Shown piece after piece: positions 12,232 to 22,670 of a stretch of DNA of 64,000 bases (positions are counted from its first letter, which is position 1; the number at the start of each line of letters is the position of its first letter). The stretch lies in NCBI GenBank assembly GCA_030278955.1, contig JAOANR010000006.1, forward strand, positions 60,317,528 through 60,381,527, read 5' to 3'. Under the pieces are notes generated by a model. The model ran no database searches, had not been told where the DNA came from, and saw only the letters and a list, made by a program, of their open reading frames with translations. The DNA is from Hygrophila difformis (lineage: Eukaryota > Streptophyta > Magnoliopsida > Lamiales > Acanthaceae). The position numbers and the translations under genes were made by a program.

Positions 12232-13005
12232 AGTTGGGGTTTAGGGCCAGGTTATATTTTTAAACTATTGTTCTTATTTTTAAACTATTATTTTTAAACC
12301 CTTATTATTTTTGAAGTACTATTAATATTTTGACTATTATTTAAATGCTAAAGTATTATTTCCATGGAGAAATTTTTATTTTAAACCCATGGGAAAAAAT
12401 ATATATATAGTGCATTAAATTATTTTTGGGGGGAAATAATCATTTGCATTTGCATATTGCATTTCTTTTATGAACTTAGAATCTTGGCGAAATTGAACTT
12501 AGAATCTTGGCGAAATTGAACTTAGAATCTTGGCGAATTTGAACTTAGAATCTTGGCGAAATTGAACTTAGAATCTTGGCGAATATTAACTTAGATCTCT
12601 TGCTACACCTAGATAACTTAGAGGCTTGACATCGAATTAGAAACGCTCACTAGAGACTGATCTTGCCGTAGTTCTAGATCTCATTCATCTATGCGCTCGC
12701 CTAAGCATAACAATTCTCGGCCTTAGCCATTCCTACTCTTGTACGAACTAGAAAACTTCCTCATGTGGAACAATAAAAAAATCAAGTTTTATTAAAACAC
12801 TCTTTATTCCAAAAATCTTGTTTGGTTTCCCAAACAACAAATCCGAAAATTCGAAATTAGAAATTCATGATTCTATTAAAAAAAAAAATCTGGACAGCCC
12901 CCTGTCCGAACCAAAAATAAAAAAAATAAAAAAAAAATCACGATTACCTGTCTAAACAATCCAGCAAAATCCTTGGAAACTAATCTATATACGTTATAAC
13001 AGAAA
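12232..13005 (+). other. Retroelement leader with a 23-bp tandem repeat
   Basis: This is the untranslated region between the LTR end and the gag ATG. It contains five head-to-tail copies of a 23-bp unit (GAACTTAGAATCTTGGCGAA plus ATT, with small variants) at 12472-12586. I could not find a standard tRNA-Met primer-binding site (TGGTATCAGAGC) right after the LTR end at 12231. The start of the leader has therefore been replaced, or the element uses another primer. Confidence 0.6.
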
Positions 13006-14066
13006 ATGACACCTAGGAGGAAACCGAGGAAGGTTAGTCCAAATGGCACGGACGCTAACCTCCCCAACACGTCCAACAACAGTGGAAGTCCCCAGAACCT
13101 AGAAGAACAAGTGCCTCCTACACCCAACAACATGGAAGAACGTCTAAGGACTATGGAGGAAGTCCTAGTAGCATTAGGAAATGCCGAGGTGCATAGGACA
13201 CAAACAGTACCTCCACCCGTAGCTCAACCCAACTATCTAGCGTTGGTGAATCCCTATCTACCACCACGCTACGATGGGCAGGAGGATCCCGCCGAACTAG
13301 AGGGGTGGATCCGTACATTTGATAAGCTCTTGGATGCTATCAAATGTCCTGATGAGGCAAAGACACGAGTAGCAACCTACTACTTAGGAGGCGAAGCCGA
13401 TGAGTGGTGGCAAGGCCTCCAGAGGAATTTAGAGGAAGCTGAAGAAGCTTATTCGTGGACTAAACTTAAGGAGGATCTAAGGGACCGCTTCTACCCCATG
13501 AGCACCAAGGCGGCAATGTACGAAGAGTTTTTATCACTGAAGCAAGAGGACGGACGGTGCAGGAGTATTACACCCGGTTTAAGGAGTTGGTGCGATTTGC
13601 TACGAGGATAGTACCAACCGACTCTGACAAGACTCAGAAATTCGAGATGGGTCTGAACCTTAGTATCCGGGAGATACTTGCAGCAGGACAATTCACGAAC
13701 CTGCAGACGGTTTATGATCGAGCTGTAGCAATTGATCGAGTCCAGCAACTGAAGCGTAAGGAAAATGGGGAGTCGAGCAAGGACTCGCAAGGAGTTGAGA
13801 AGAAGAATCGGAGCAATAACGGTGGACAAGATAGGAACGAGAATAAGGATTTCTATAATGGGAGAAATGGCATACGTTGTACAGTCGTACCACGTTGCCC
13901 ACAGTGCCATCAAGCCCATCTGGTGCGTGAGTGCCCAAGGCGTGGAACTTGTTATAGATGTGGTGGGGAAGACCACATGATTAGAGAATGTAATGTTCGT
14001 GAGGAGATGATTGAGAAGATGATAGAATTGGTAAACCCTCAACAAGGAGATCAAGGAAGAGAATAA
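13006..14066 (+). pseudogene. Retrotransposon gag (capsid/nucleocapsid), frameshifted
   Basis: The gag polyprotein packages retroelement RNA. Frame 1 (13006-13611) carries a basic N-terminus, a short coiled coil (MEERLRTMEEVL) and the start of the Retrotrans_gag core (YLPPRYDGQEDP, then DEWWQGL and LKEDLRDRFYP). Coding then shifts frame: the ORF 13557-14066 continues with EYYTRFKEL, a QFTNLQTVYDRAVAIDR segment and two Cys-His knuckles near the C-terminus. These are CPQCHQAHLVREC and CYRCGGEDHMIREC, the latter a canonical CX2CX4HX4C. The frame change falls near 13550-13560. Stop codons follow at 14064, and only 35 bases later a polypurine tract begins, so no protease, RT or integrase is present. 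This fits a non-autonomous gag-only element. Confidence 0.85.
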
Positions 14067-14101
14067 TAAGTAGGCAGTTATGGGGACATAACTGAAGTCT
14101 T

Positions 14102-14150
14102 AAGGGGGAGAGGATGTAATACCCCGTAAGGTAGACATTTATTTTTGACA
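14102..14150 (+). mobile_element. Polypurine tract and truncated 3' LTR start
   Basis: AAGGGGGAGAGGA (14102-14114) directly precedes TGTAATACCCC at 14115. That is the same start as the LTR at 9597 for about 13 bases, after which the two diverge. This is the expected junction of internal region and 3' LTR. The LTR seems cut off within a few tens of bases, probably by the MULE-derived DNA that follows. Confidence 0.65.
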
Positions 14151-14170
14151 ATATGTATCACAAATAAATT

Positions 14171-14488
14171 TTGAACTACGTCATGACATTTATTGTCGCG
14201 TGTAGTGAGGAAACATACAAGTGGCGTATACACGCTTCATACCATGATGGAGATGCGTCATTCAGGATTCGAAAGTGTGAATTAACACACGCATGTGGGG
14301 TTGACAATTTAAAAACTCGAGGTCACCCAAAGGCAGATTCTTCGTGGGTCAAAGATGTAATTAAAGATAAATTGATGCGCGATCCATCATACAAGCCATG
14401 TAATGCCAAAAATGATATTAGAGCGAAGTATGGAGTCGATGTAAATAACCACGTGGTATGGTATGGTATGGAAAAGAGAAGGCAATGA
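14171..14488 (+). pseudogene. Mutator-like (MuDR/MULE) transposase fragment
   Basis: This encodes the N-terminal segment typical of plant MULE transposases, just after the DNA-binding zinc-finger region. A CxxxYKWRIHAS core is followed by a charged HTCG-like HACGVDN, then a KADSSWVKDVIKDKL and KYGVDVNNHVVWYGMEK stretch. This matches the usual order W-x-R-H-A...H-x-C...S-x-W-I-A-x-x-L...KYG...AWRA(K/R)E. The catalytic DDE domain and SWIM finger are missing, and the frame ends at 14488, so it cannot be an active transposase. It lies next to, and on the opposite strand from, a Ulp1-like gene, as in Kaonashi-type MULEs. Confidence 0.75.
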
Positions 14489-14912
14489 ATGAGATATATG
14501 GTATGTAAATCCCCTTTCCTGCGCTAGATTTGCCCACTCAATTTTCAAACTTCCATTATGACATCTAATATCCTCCCAACCTAAGGAATGTGGGCTAGCT
14601 CATCACAACACATTTAATGAGACATACCTCAATTTTCATACTATTGTTATGTAACTAATTCTAATTAAGAAAACATAAAACTTAGCTGATATATTGTAAA
14701 TGAATTTATTATAGTTTTAAAATTTTGCTCATGAACCATTGGGTTTGTCCGGCCTTTCCGATATATTGTGACCTTGCTTAGACATTTAAATATTGCTGGC
14801 AACAAATGAAAATTGGTTCAATAATTATGAATTATAGTTGGAGTCAAATACCTTAAAAATATGTTTCCATCAAAGAATACATTGTTTCAATGAACCCAAC
14901 ACAAGTCCTTTT
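14489..14912. other. AT-rich spacer, nothing recognised
   Basis: This lies between the transposase fragment and the end of the Ulp1-like gene. No ORF, RNA gene or repeat structure was seen. Confidence 0.5.
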
Positions 14913-15793
14913 TTAATCCAATATACAGTAGGAGGACTTCAAGATTCGTAGGGCCATTGTCGCCATATAGTACTTTATATATATTTCATCATCATAACGC
15001 CAAAACTCAGTTGTATTGTGCAGGTAGGCCTCTGCCAACAAGCACACGAACACACCGCAGTCTTCTAAACCTGGTAATTGTTTTCTACAATATCGAACAT
15101 GGGTCATCTCCTTCTTCGGGTTCCACCCAAAGTATGCCAACAATCCAAACATGAATTGCTTCTATTCATGAGCAAATTCAATGTCAGTAAGCCAAAAATC
15201 CTTTTAAATATGTAATAGAAATAAATGAAGGGAATGCAAGAATACTTACTGCTCGGTCCCTCGCAGTTTTCGAATGTGCTGCAGCAAGTGAGTTTCTAGA
15301 GATGAAACATTGATTTTCCACATCGAACACCAACAAGTTCCAATGTAGAATTGGGTTATCATGGAGAGGCAATAATATATACAGTATCCCAGTGGCAAGA
15401 CCCGGTCTCAATTGTGTCAACTCAAGCCTGTTGCACATAGGCATTCTCTCCAAAAAAGTGGGGTAGTCGGTTGTTGGCTTTTTACCAATCATACTTAAAA
15501 TGGATGCCTGTGTACCATGAAATCTAATATCAACAACCAAATAAATTAAACTATTTAAAACAGAATGTCGTGAGTGCATGAGAATCTCACCATAGTCATT
15601 GTGCTCACATAGGCGATACTAGAGTGTAACTCATTTGATACAGTAGAGTGGCCCGACACCAATAAGTCAACATCGCCAGATAATGATTTGTTGGTCAATA
15701 AATCCTGGAAGTCAGCTGGTGATATCCATGTGATACCCGTTGTCCACATTGATGGCCTGGTTCAAAATCAAAAATTCATTGTTATGTATAATT

Positions 15794-15827
<34 letters not shown>

Positions 15828-16975
15828 CAAACTTTGTACAAGAAGCACGTTCAAGATACATAACACGCAAGAGCACTGACATGTGTCACTGAATCGATTA
15901 AATAGTCATCTATTTAGTAAAATAGAGCAATAGCATACCTGTTGGAGTGGTTTACTAGGAAATATGTATCAATCAGATCTCGCTCTTCTGCTGTAATCAT
16001 GTCTCTCCCACAATACTCCGTTCGCTTAGTACACATGCTCGTAACGAATTCTTTCTCAACGTCCACCACCTCCTTCATGTCATCATCAACCTCAATCTAA
16101 TAATGTAACGTAATTCATTAAGAACCCGAACATAACAAATAACACAATAAATTCCCAATTGTTACCAAATCGACGAACCTGAAAAATAAAAATAAAAAGA
16201 AGAAAAAAACAAATCAAAACAAAACATTTATGTCACCATTATTACAGCCTTTTCCTTTCGTACGTCCTTCTGTACTTTCTCTAATGGTCTGCTCTGCTTG
16301 GACGTGAATGTGACAAGTGTCCCCAAATCGGATTCTGTTTGCCTAAATTCTTGTTCTGCCCTTGTTTGAACACGACGTAAAAGGGATGAGAGAGCCATGT
16401 GATGATCCGCCTTTGTTCGAATGTCCTGTATGCCTGTAAACACCATAGACAACATTACATACATTATAACAAAAATAATTCATGCAATAAGTCATAACTT
16501 GATCACTCCATTAACTACCTCGATCGTGATCCATGAAGGTTCCCAATAAGGAGTTCTCACTAACTGATGGTTCTGTGTATTCCATATCACATTGTCTTCC
16601 AAAATCGGTTGCCATGGGCGATTGATGCTTCTCTTGCGGGACTGCTGGTAAGGGCCACCGATAATCCGGCACATGTATTTCCAATAAACGGTGTATTTTG
16701 ACTTACCCACACAAAAAAATGAGTATGTTAATCTACAAAAAAAACACAATTCAACTTATTCATACCTGTCCCTTCAAACAAATAGTGGTGACAATTTTTT
16801 GTTCATCGGGTAAGTGCTGGAAAGCTTCCACATCCTCATTGGTTATCAATTTTAAAGTTTTCTTGAATACATATGCATCGGCTTTCACCTCTGGCCACCG
16901 TGTAAAACGTGCCACACTCGGTCTGCGAGATGGACTTGAAATGGATGGCACTCGTTCGTAGAACCATGCCTGAAA
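14913..16975 (-). pseudogene. Ulp1-like (C48) cysteine protease gene, multi-exon, MULE-associated
   Basis: Minus-strand exon-like blocks with open frames occur at about 16975-16766, 16690-16500, 16464-16230, 16110-15942, 15749-15590, 15525-15255 and 15190-14913. The C-terminal blocks carry the C48 hallmarks: HWNLLVFDVENQ (catalytic His, and Asp in the FD position) and LPGLEDCGVFVC (catalytic Cys in DCGVF). Upstream blocks resemble the variable N-terminal part of transposon-borne Ulp1 fusions. Ulp1 enzymes cleave SUMO, but transposon-borne copies have not, to my knowledge, been shown to act on SUMO. The 5' end runs into the N gap, so the start is unknown. I cannot say whether it is intact; it is listed as a pseudogene because the exon chain was not proved continuous. 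It is probably cargo of the neighbouring MULE. Confidence 0.65.
15802..15826. repeat. (AT)n microsatellite
   Basis: A TA dinucleotide run after an ACAC stretch, in an intron of the Ulp1-like gene. Confidence 0.8.
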
Positions 16976-17001
16976 TATGTGGCCAATTATATCTTGTTTG
17001 A

Positions 17002-17501
17002 NNNNNNNNNNNNNNNNNNNNNNNNNNNNNNNNNNNNNNNNNNNNNNNNNNNNNNNNNNNNNNNNNNNNNNNNNNNNNNNNNNNNNNNNNNNNNNNNNNN
17101 NNNNNNNNNNNNNNNNNNNNNNNNNNNNNNNNNNNNNNNNNNNNNNNNNNNNNNNNNNNNNNNNNNNNNNNNNNNNNNNNNNNNNNNNNNNNNNNNNNNN
17201 NNNNNNNNNNNNNNNNNNNNNNNNNNNNNNNNNNNNNNNNNNNNNNNNNNNNNNNNNNNNNNNNNNNNNNNNNNNNNNNNNNNNNNNNNNNNNNNNNNNN
17301 NNNNNNNNNNNNNNNNNNNNNNNNNNNNNNNNNNNNNNNNNNNNNNNNNNNNNNNNNNNNNNNNNNNNNNNNNNNNNNNNNNNNNNNNNNNNNNNNNNNN
17401 NNNNNNNNNNNNNNNNNNNNNNNNNNNNNNNNNNNNNNNNNNNNNNNNNNNNNNNNNNNNNNNNNNNNNNNNNNNNNNNNNNNNNNNNNNNNNNNNNNNN
17501 N
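17002..17501. other. Assembly gap (500 N)
   Basis: Exactly 500 ambiguous bases, the same length as the gap at 62109. This suggests a fixed-size scaffold gap rather than a measured one. It separates the Ulp1-like gene from the minus-strand block starting at 17567, so linkage across it rests on scaffolding only. Confidence 0.95.
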
Positions 17502-17566
17502 AAGAAGAAAGGTTTCAGGAAACTCCCCTGTGATCTCAGGGATGTCCTGCATCATTGTCTGGATCC

Positions 17567-18837
17567 TTAGGTGGTATTGGATGGAGATTTCTTTAGATCC
17601 GAGACTAGGTTGGCAAGAATGTCTACCAATCTCGTTACTGTTATACTGCTCCCTGTCTCCTCAGTTCCATATCCCTTTCTCGTTCCTGTCTTCTCTCTTC
17701 AAGTTCTTCTCTTCTCAGCCTTTCAAATCTTTCCATCTCTTCCTTCTCATCCTTTCCTGCCTATCCCCATTCTCCTTCCTTACCCTTCTCTTGCCTCTCC
17801 ATCTCCCTCTTTCCTGAGTTTTCTCCTCAGTTTGGAATCCTGACATGCTCAAGTTCAATCCTCTTCTGCTCCATTTCTCTCTGAACATGCTTGTCTTCTG
17901 ACATAGTTTTCACTAGCATCTCCATGGACTGTGCAAAACTTTGGATTGAAGTACTCATATTCTGAGATTCATCCACAGATACTGTGTTCCTCATTGGCTG
18001 TCTCACAGGTTGAGATGGTGCAGAAGTGTTCTCAAACTCTTCATCTTCTGGAATAGGATTCAATGCAGGAGATGGAGTTACAGTCTTTGTCCTTTTTGTT
18101 GTGGTTCTTGACTGATATGATCTTGATTTTGAAGGAAGATAGACCCTTTTTGTCTTAGGAGATGGCACCTTTGATCCTGATCCTTCGGAAGTTTGTTCCT
18201 CTAAATCTGACATTTGGTAAATCAACTCTCCCCTTAAAGTGTCTTCGGGTAATGGAATAGGAGGATCTATCCTTATGATCTCTGGTAAAAATGGTGTGAT
18301 TGAAACTCCTTGTTTCTCACAAAGTCTTCTGATTAAATTCGGATAAGCCAATGCTGCATCTTCTCCAACTCTTGACTTAATAACATTGAGAACATGGTGT
18401 GCAGCACTGCATTTCCTTCCTGACCATAACAATGCAAATCCCTCGAAAGTTCCGGCTGAGGGTCCTTGAAAATTTAGTGGTAGGTCTTGAGCTTTGAGTA
18501 GTAGAAATCAAGTGTAGGCAGGTACTCAGGGCTTCAAATTCTTCAAAGGGATCTTATTCTGCTCAGTTCCTCTGTGTGTTGAACAGAATCCCAGTGCCAT
18601 TTTTCTAGCATTAACAAGTTTATTTCCTTGAGTTTTCTTCCTCAGTAGGACCTCGGATTTGACTTCTGGCTGTTCTAACAAAGGTGCCTGTATCAGATCA
18701 TTTAGAGTTTCTACAGTGACTTGCACTGTTTTTCCCTCTAATCCATGTTGTCTTCTGCCTCAACATCAAAGTTAGCATAGAACTCGCCTGGTCAGTTCCA
18801 CATAACCACATTTGTTATTGTGTCTCATGAAAATGTC
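17567..18837 (-). pseudogene. Decayed plant-transposon-protein domain and coiled-coil tail
   Basis: This continues the coding sense of the 1165-residue ORF upstream of it, but broken. Just past that ORF's stop, pieces in different frames read VELTR, EFYANFDVEAED, WIRGK and TVQVTVETLNDLIQAP. This is the order found in the 'putative plant transposon protein' domain (Pfam Transposase_32 type: REFYANL...WVRGK...IN.FL). A second block at 18432-17827 has GRKCSAAHHVLNVIKSRVG and YPNLIRRLCEKQGV, the usual end of that domain, then a Ser/Pro/Lys-rich linker and a Glu/Arg-rich coiled coil. A last open piece ends in TAA near 17567. At least three frame changes and several stops separate the pieces. The domain's biochemical function is unknown. 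Confidence 0.6.
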
Positions 18838-21800
18838 TCATTCATTGATCCTCCTCCAGTAGCTGATACACTTATGATCCAGCCACTTGGGATGAAATCC
18901 TTTGTCCGGAACAATCATTTTGGACATCCCCAAGTAATTCTCCAATGCTTCCTTTCTTCCATTAAACTTAACCTTGATTTCTTCTTCTGTAAATTCAGTC
19001 CTCTTTTCAATGCTATCAGGGATTGATAACCTCACCTTTGGACTATTCTTTCCCCAATAACTCGCAGGTAGCAATTCTGGGACATCTTTTCCGGGGGATG
19101 ATCCTTCAGATGTATCTGATTCATTTCCCTCGGATTCTTGTGCTTCTTCTTGCTCATCCCCAGCATTCTCATTTTCTTGTTCTTCTGTTTGGCCTCCTTC
19201 TTGAGCAGGTTCCACATTTTCTTCCTGAACTTGTTCTGAGTTTTGCTCATGGTCAGGCTCTGGATGTTCTTCTTGAACTCTATCAGTGTCATCATGTTGT
19301 GAATTGCCTATACCTGAATCATAAATCAATGACGTGTTGGTATCTACCTTCTCAGTAACTTCAAGGCTATGCTGATTTAAGATCTCTGTGGGATCTTCCT
19401 GTACAGGTTCGTTTAGTAGAAGAGGAATAGCAGTAGATTCTAAATCTAGAAATCCTTGGACTCCAAAATATTCTTCTACTCTCTTCTTCTGTTCCGCGGC
19501 CCATTCAGGATCATTCATCCTTACAATTGCTCTCTGAACTACTTCATCCCTGACTTGAGGTGGAAGGAGCCATTGATTCATTTGATTTTCAGCATTCGTC
19601 TGTGTTCTGAGATATTGACTAACAGTGTCTTCCATAAAATACTTTCTCTGCTGAGCTTCTTGAGTTTCATTTCTCTGCACTTCTTCTTCATAAGCTTGAA
19701 TTGCTAATGGAGATGGTTCCATTACTTGGTCAGGATTTATTTGTTGTTGGATTTCCTCTAACTCTGACTCAAGTTTAGCTGCATATTCACTTGCTTGTTC
19801 TGCTGAGGTGCGTGCATTCCCTCCTTCTCTAGCCAATTTTCTGAACCTTTTAATCAGTCCTTCCAGAGAGTAGGTCATGTTCCCGACTGTAGTTCCATGA
19901 AAGTTCATATCTTCAAAAGTCTGTAAATCTTCCAGTGTCTGTTCCTGAAATATGTCTGCCACTGATTCCTCAATTTGATTCACAAATTCTTGCTCATCTG
20001 CAGCTTGTTCTGGTGGTATATCTTGTTCAGTTTCTTTTCCTGAAAATCCTTGTAAATCAATCTGACTTTGAATGAGATCCCTGTTGACCTGAGCTTGTTG
20101 ATCTTCATCTTGCCCTTCTCTATCATCTTTTTCAGTAATCTGAACTAGTTGGAGATCAGTGCTTGGTCTAGTTGATCCTTGTTCATCAGGTTGATGTTCT
20201 TCAATGCATGCTCTCCAGCCCTCTGGATCTATATCCCCCACTTCCAAATTAGTGTAAGGAGTGAGCTCCAACCTTTCTGTGTAGGGAACTATCCCTAGAG
20301 TTGGTTCGACTTTTTCTTCTTCAGAGCTGGTGTCAGGTACTACATACTTAGGCTTTCTAGCCTTCATCTTTATCCTGAACTTTTTAACTGGCTTTTCAGG
20401 TTCCTTTTCTTGTTGCTTTTCTTTCTCAGGAATGATTCCCAATTGTTCTACATTCTCAAGAGAAGATCCTTGCTGCTTAAATTCTTCAGGGTTGGTTTCC
20501 TTATGCTCAGAAGGTAACCTTCCTCTCCTTTTGTAGGTAACAACTTCTCTCTTTTCTTGAGCTGATTGTAGAATCTCAACATCTTCATCCATCAAGTCTT
20601 TTGTCACATCCAGAATTTCTTTGGTTGCTAGCTCATCTTCATTTTTCCTCTTCTTCGGAATTCGGCTAGCTTTCTCAGACCTGCCTGTCTCCACCTTCCT
20701 CCCAGTCCTTTTCTTAGCTATTGGTACTTCATCTGAAGTGCTCGAACTGAGATTGTGTGACTTCCTCTTTTTGGAGGATACTTTCTTTTTACCTTTCTTG
20801 TCTTGAGTTCTCATGAGTTCCTCCCATTCACGATCTGCCTTTCGTTTGTTTGCATAATAGCAATCCATACTCTCTTGCAGAATCGGATGGATTTCATCAT
20901 TTTCCTCATTCTTTTCTCCCAAAATAGTTGTAACCTCACCAACTACTCTCATCCTCTCAATTCTTTGCTCATCGTCTGTACTGTCTTCATCTGAGTCGTG
21001 CTTCTTAATATAGAAGTTCTTGCCTAATCCCTTCAGCATGATATTCATTCCCTTTCTATTCAGATATTTCTCATTCCATGCATCCCAATCATCAATAATT
21101 ACCTGCTGAATTCTTTCTTGTGTTTGATCAGTGTAAGGTCTGTGCTCCTTGTATGCGTTTTCCCTGCACATAGCATCATACCTGACATACTTCTCGATGA
21201 ATTCTTTCTTCCTCTCCTGGACATATCTATGAACTTCCTGTTGGAGAGTTGGAGGTAATCTCTTCATGATCTTATTGGGTCTATCTGTAATGAGTAGATC
21301 TGCATCTGCTGGTGTTATTGATGGAGCTGAAACTTTTCTGAAATTCGCTACAGGTTCCAGTCCTTCATTAACAACTGATTCTCTGAAAATATTCCTTACT
21401 ATATTTTGTGGTGTCTGTTTTGCATCTGATCTCTGCTTTCTGTTTTTGCCTGATCTCTCAGCTTCTCTCTTCTCTGCATCCTTAATCCATGCTTGCTGTT
21501 CTGGCATCAATTCAGCAAACTCCTCCAAAGGAAATTCCTCATCAGGTTTCCTTACCAACCCTGGTTTAAGAATCCTTTTCCTTAGATCATCCCCTTTTGA
21601 CCATTTATTCATATACCTGATCCAGCTATTTCTAGCTTCCTGAATAATTCTAAGGACATCTTTCCACACCGCCTGACCTTGTTTAGCTTTCTTGAAATAA
21701 GGCTCAAGGTCATGCCTTAAATTGATCCGAGCGTCAATAATCCTATCTAGGGCCAGGTTTGTCAAGAAATTCTGTTCAACGGGTCCCTTCTTGTTCAGGA

Positions 21801-22335
21801 ACGTTGGAGGCATGTATGCAGGGAGTGCCTGCTGAGCATCATAGACTCTAGCATTCCGGATTTCATTAAGTTTGCAGCAATATTTGGTGAGTCGCTTCAA
21901 ATATTTTGGTAGTGGTTGAGGATCAAAGTAATCCAGCTCCAGCCCTGTCTGATCTTTTGGATTGATAATTCTGTAGCACTCCTGATTCCACTCAGCCATG
22001 CACTTCCTTTCTCTTTCCAAAACTCTTTCCAGTCTGATTTCATTAGGCAGATGCCTATCATTAATCAGAATAATCATTTGATCATCCCAAAATCTATTCA
22101 TCTTATTCCAGAATGCTTCTTCTAAATCAATCCTCAATGATTCATTTTCCTTCTCTGGTATATGTTGAAGCATAAATGGATTGATATAAAAGTCTGGAGG
22201 TGAAATTTGCATTGCTGTCCATCCACCACTTCTCCGAATAGCTTCTACCATGTTAACCGTTCTCGTCTTTGCCAAGAATGATTTCTCTTTCTTATCCGAT
22301 TCTATATTTCGAGCTTGCAGTTCTTCATAGGTCAT
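18838..22335 (-). CDS. Uncharacterised 1165-residue charged protein, transposon-associated
   Basis: A single uninterrupted frame of 3498 nt starts at a real ATG (MTYEELQARN). I recognise no domain in the first 1050 residues. Residues 1-350 are mixed alpha-like, with many Trp, Tyr and Arg. Around 510-600 lie several basic clusters (KKGKKK, SSKKRK, PKKRKNE), candidate nuclear signals. The second half is very rich in Glu and Gln and likely disordered or coiled coil. The last 60 residues (KMIVPDKGFHP, HKCISYWRRINE) read like the beginning of the Transposase_32-type domain whose remainder lies broken in 17567-18837. So the protein is probably the intact N-terminal part of a longer transposon-associated gene, truncated by a premature stop. 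It follows five F-box modules on the same strand. No signal peptide or membrane segment was seen. Confidence 0.6.
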   Translation of the reverse strand: MTYEELQARNIESDKKEKSFLAKTRTVNMVEAIRRSGGWTAMQISPPDFYINPFMLQHIPEKENESLRIDLEEAFWNKMNRFWDDQMIILINDRHLPNEIRLERVLERERKCMAEWNQECYRIINPKDQTGLELDYFDPQPLPKYLKRLTKYCCKLNEIRNARVYDAQQALPAYMPPTFLNKKGPVEQNFLTNLALDRIIDARINLRHDLEPYFKKAKQGQAVWKDVLRIIQEARNSWIRYMNKWSKGDDLRKRILKPGLVRKPDEEFPLEEFAELMPEQQAWIKDAEKREAERSGKNRKQRSDAKQTPQNIVRNIFRESVVNEGLEPVANFRKVSAPSITPADADLLITDRPNKIMKRLPPTLQQEVHRYVQERKKEFIEKYVRYDAMCRENAYKEHRPYTDQTQERIQQVIIDDWDAWNEKYLNRKGMNIMLKGLGKNFYIKKHDSDEDSTDDEQRIERMRVVGEVTTILGEKNEENDEIHPILQESMDCYYANKRKADREWEELMRTQDKKGKKKVSSKKRKSHNLSSSTSDEVPIAKKRTGRKVETGRSEKASRIPKKRKNEDELATKEILDVTKDLMDEDVEILQSAQEKREVVTYKRRGRLPSEHKETNPEEFKQQGSSLENVEQLGIIPEKEKQQEKEPEKPVKKFRIKMKARKPKYVVPDTSSEEEKVEPTLGIVPYTERLELTPYTNLEVGDIDPEGWRACIEEHQPDEQGSTRPSTDLQLVQITEKDDREGQDEDQQAQVNRDLIQSQIDLQGFSGKETEQDIPPEQAADEQEFVNQIEESVADIFQEQTLEDLQTFEDMNFHGTTVGNMTYSLEGLIKRFRKLAREGGNARTSAEQASEYAAKLESELEEIQQQINPDQVMEPSPLAIQAYEEEVQRNETQEAQQRKYFMEDTVSQYLRTQTNAENQMNQWLLPPQVRDEVVQRAIVRMNDPEWAAEQKKRVEEYFGVQGFLDLESTAIPLLLNEPVQEDPTEILNQHSLEVTEKVDTNTSLIYDSGIGNSQHDDTDRVQEEHPEPDHEQNSEQVQEENVEPAQEGGQTEEQENENAGDEQEEAQESEGNESDTSEGSSPGKDVPELLPASYWGKNSPKVRLSIPDSIEKRTEFTEEEIKVKFNGRKEALENYLGMSKMIVPDKGFHPKWLDHKCISYWRRINE

Positions 22336-22377
22336 CTTATGAATCCTTAAGAAACAAGAACAACTGGTAAATTAGTG

Positions 22378-22517
22378 TCACCATACTCACATTTAGAGCT
22401 TGACTCTAAATGTGCAAATGATAAAAGAAAAAAAAATAATACCAAATTTTCTTTTTATATTCATCATTCTATTCATGATATCACCATACTCACATTTAGA
22501 GATTTGCTCTAAATGTG
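22378..22517. repeat. Two direct copies of a perfect 11-bp-arm hairpin
   Basis: CACATTTAGAG and its reverse complement CTCTAAATGTG form hairpins at 22388-22414 (loop CTTGA) and 22491-22517 (loop ATTTG). The upstream decamer TCACCATACT is repeated as well, so the 21-bp left portions at 22378 and 22481 are identical and lie 103 bp apart. They sit in the 5' flank of the 1165-residue ORF, downstream of the last F-box module. Confidence 0.85.
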
Positions 22518-22670
22518 AACATTTCAATGCTAACTGAGTCTAATTTAATCAGAAAATAACAGGAAATTCAAATTCAAAACATCATTAATCAAAGGCAAAA
22601 CATATAGTTCATCAGATTCAAAATATGGAACTACAAAGCATGGTGTTTCTTATGACGTTCAACCTATCAA

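Noticed and set aside
16977..17570. Long frames across the first gap, and similar ones at 62.1-62.7 kb
   Set aside because: They consist of N bases and carry no information.
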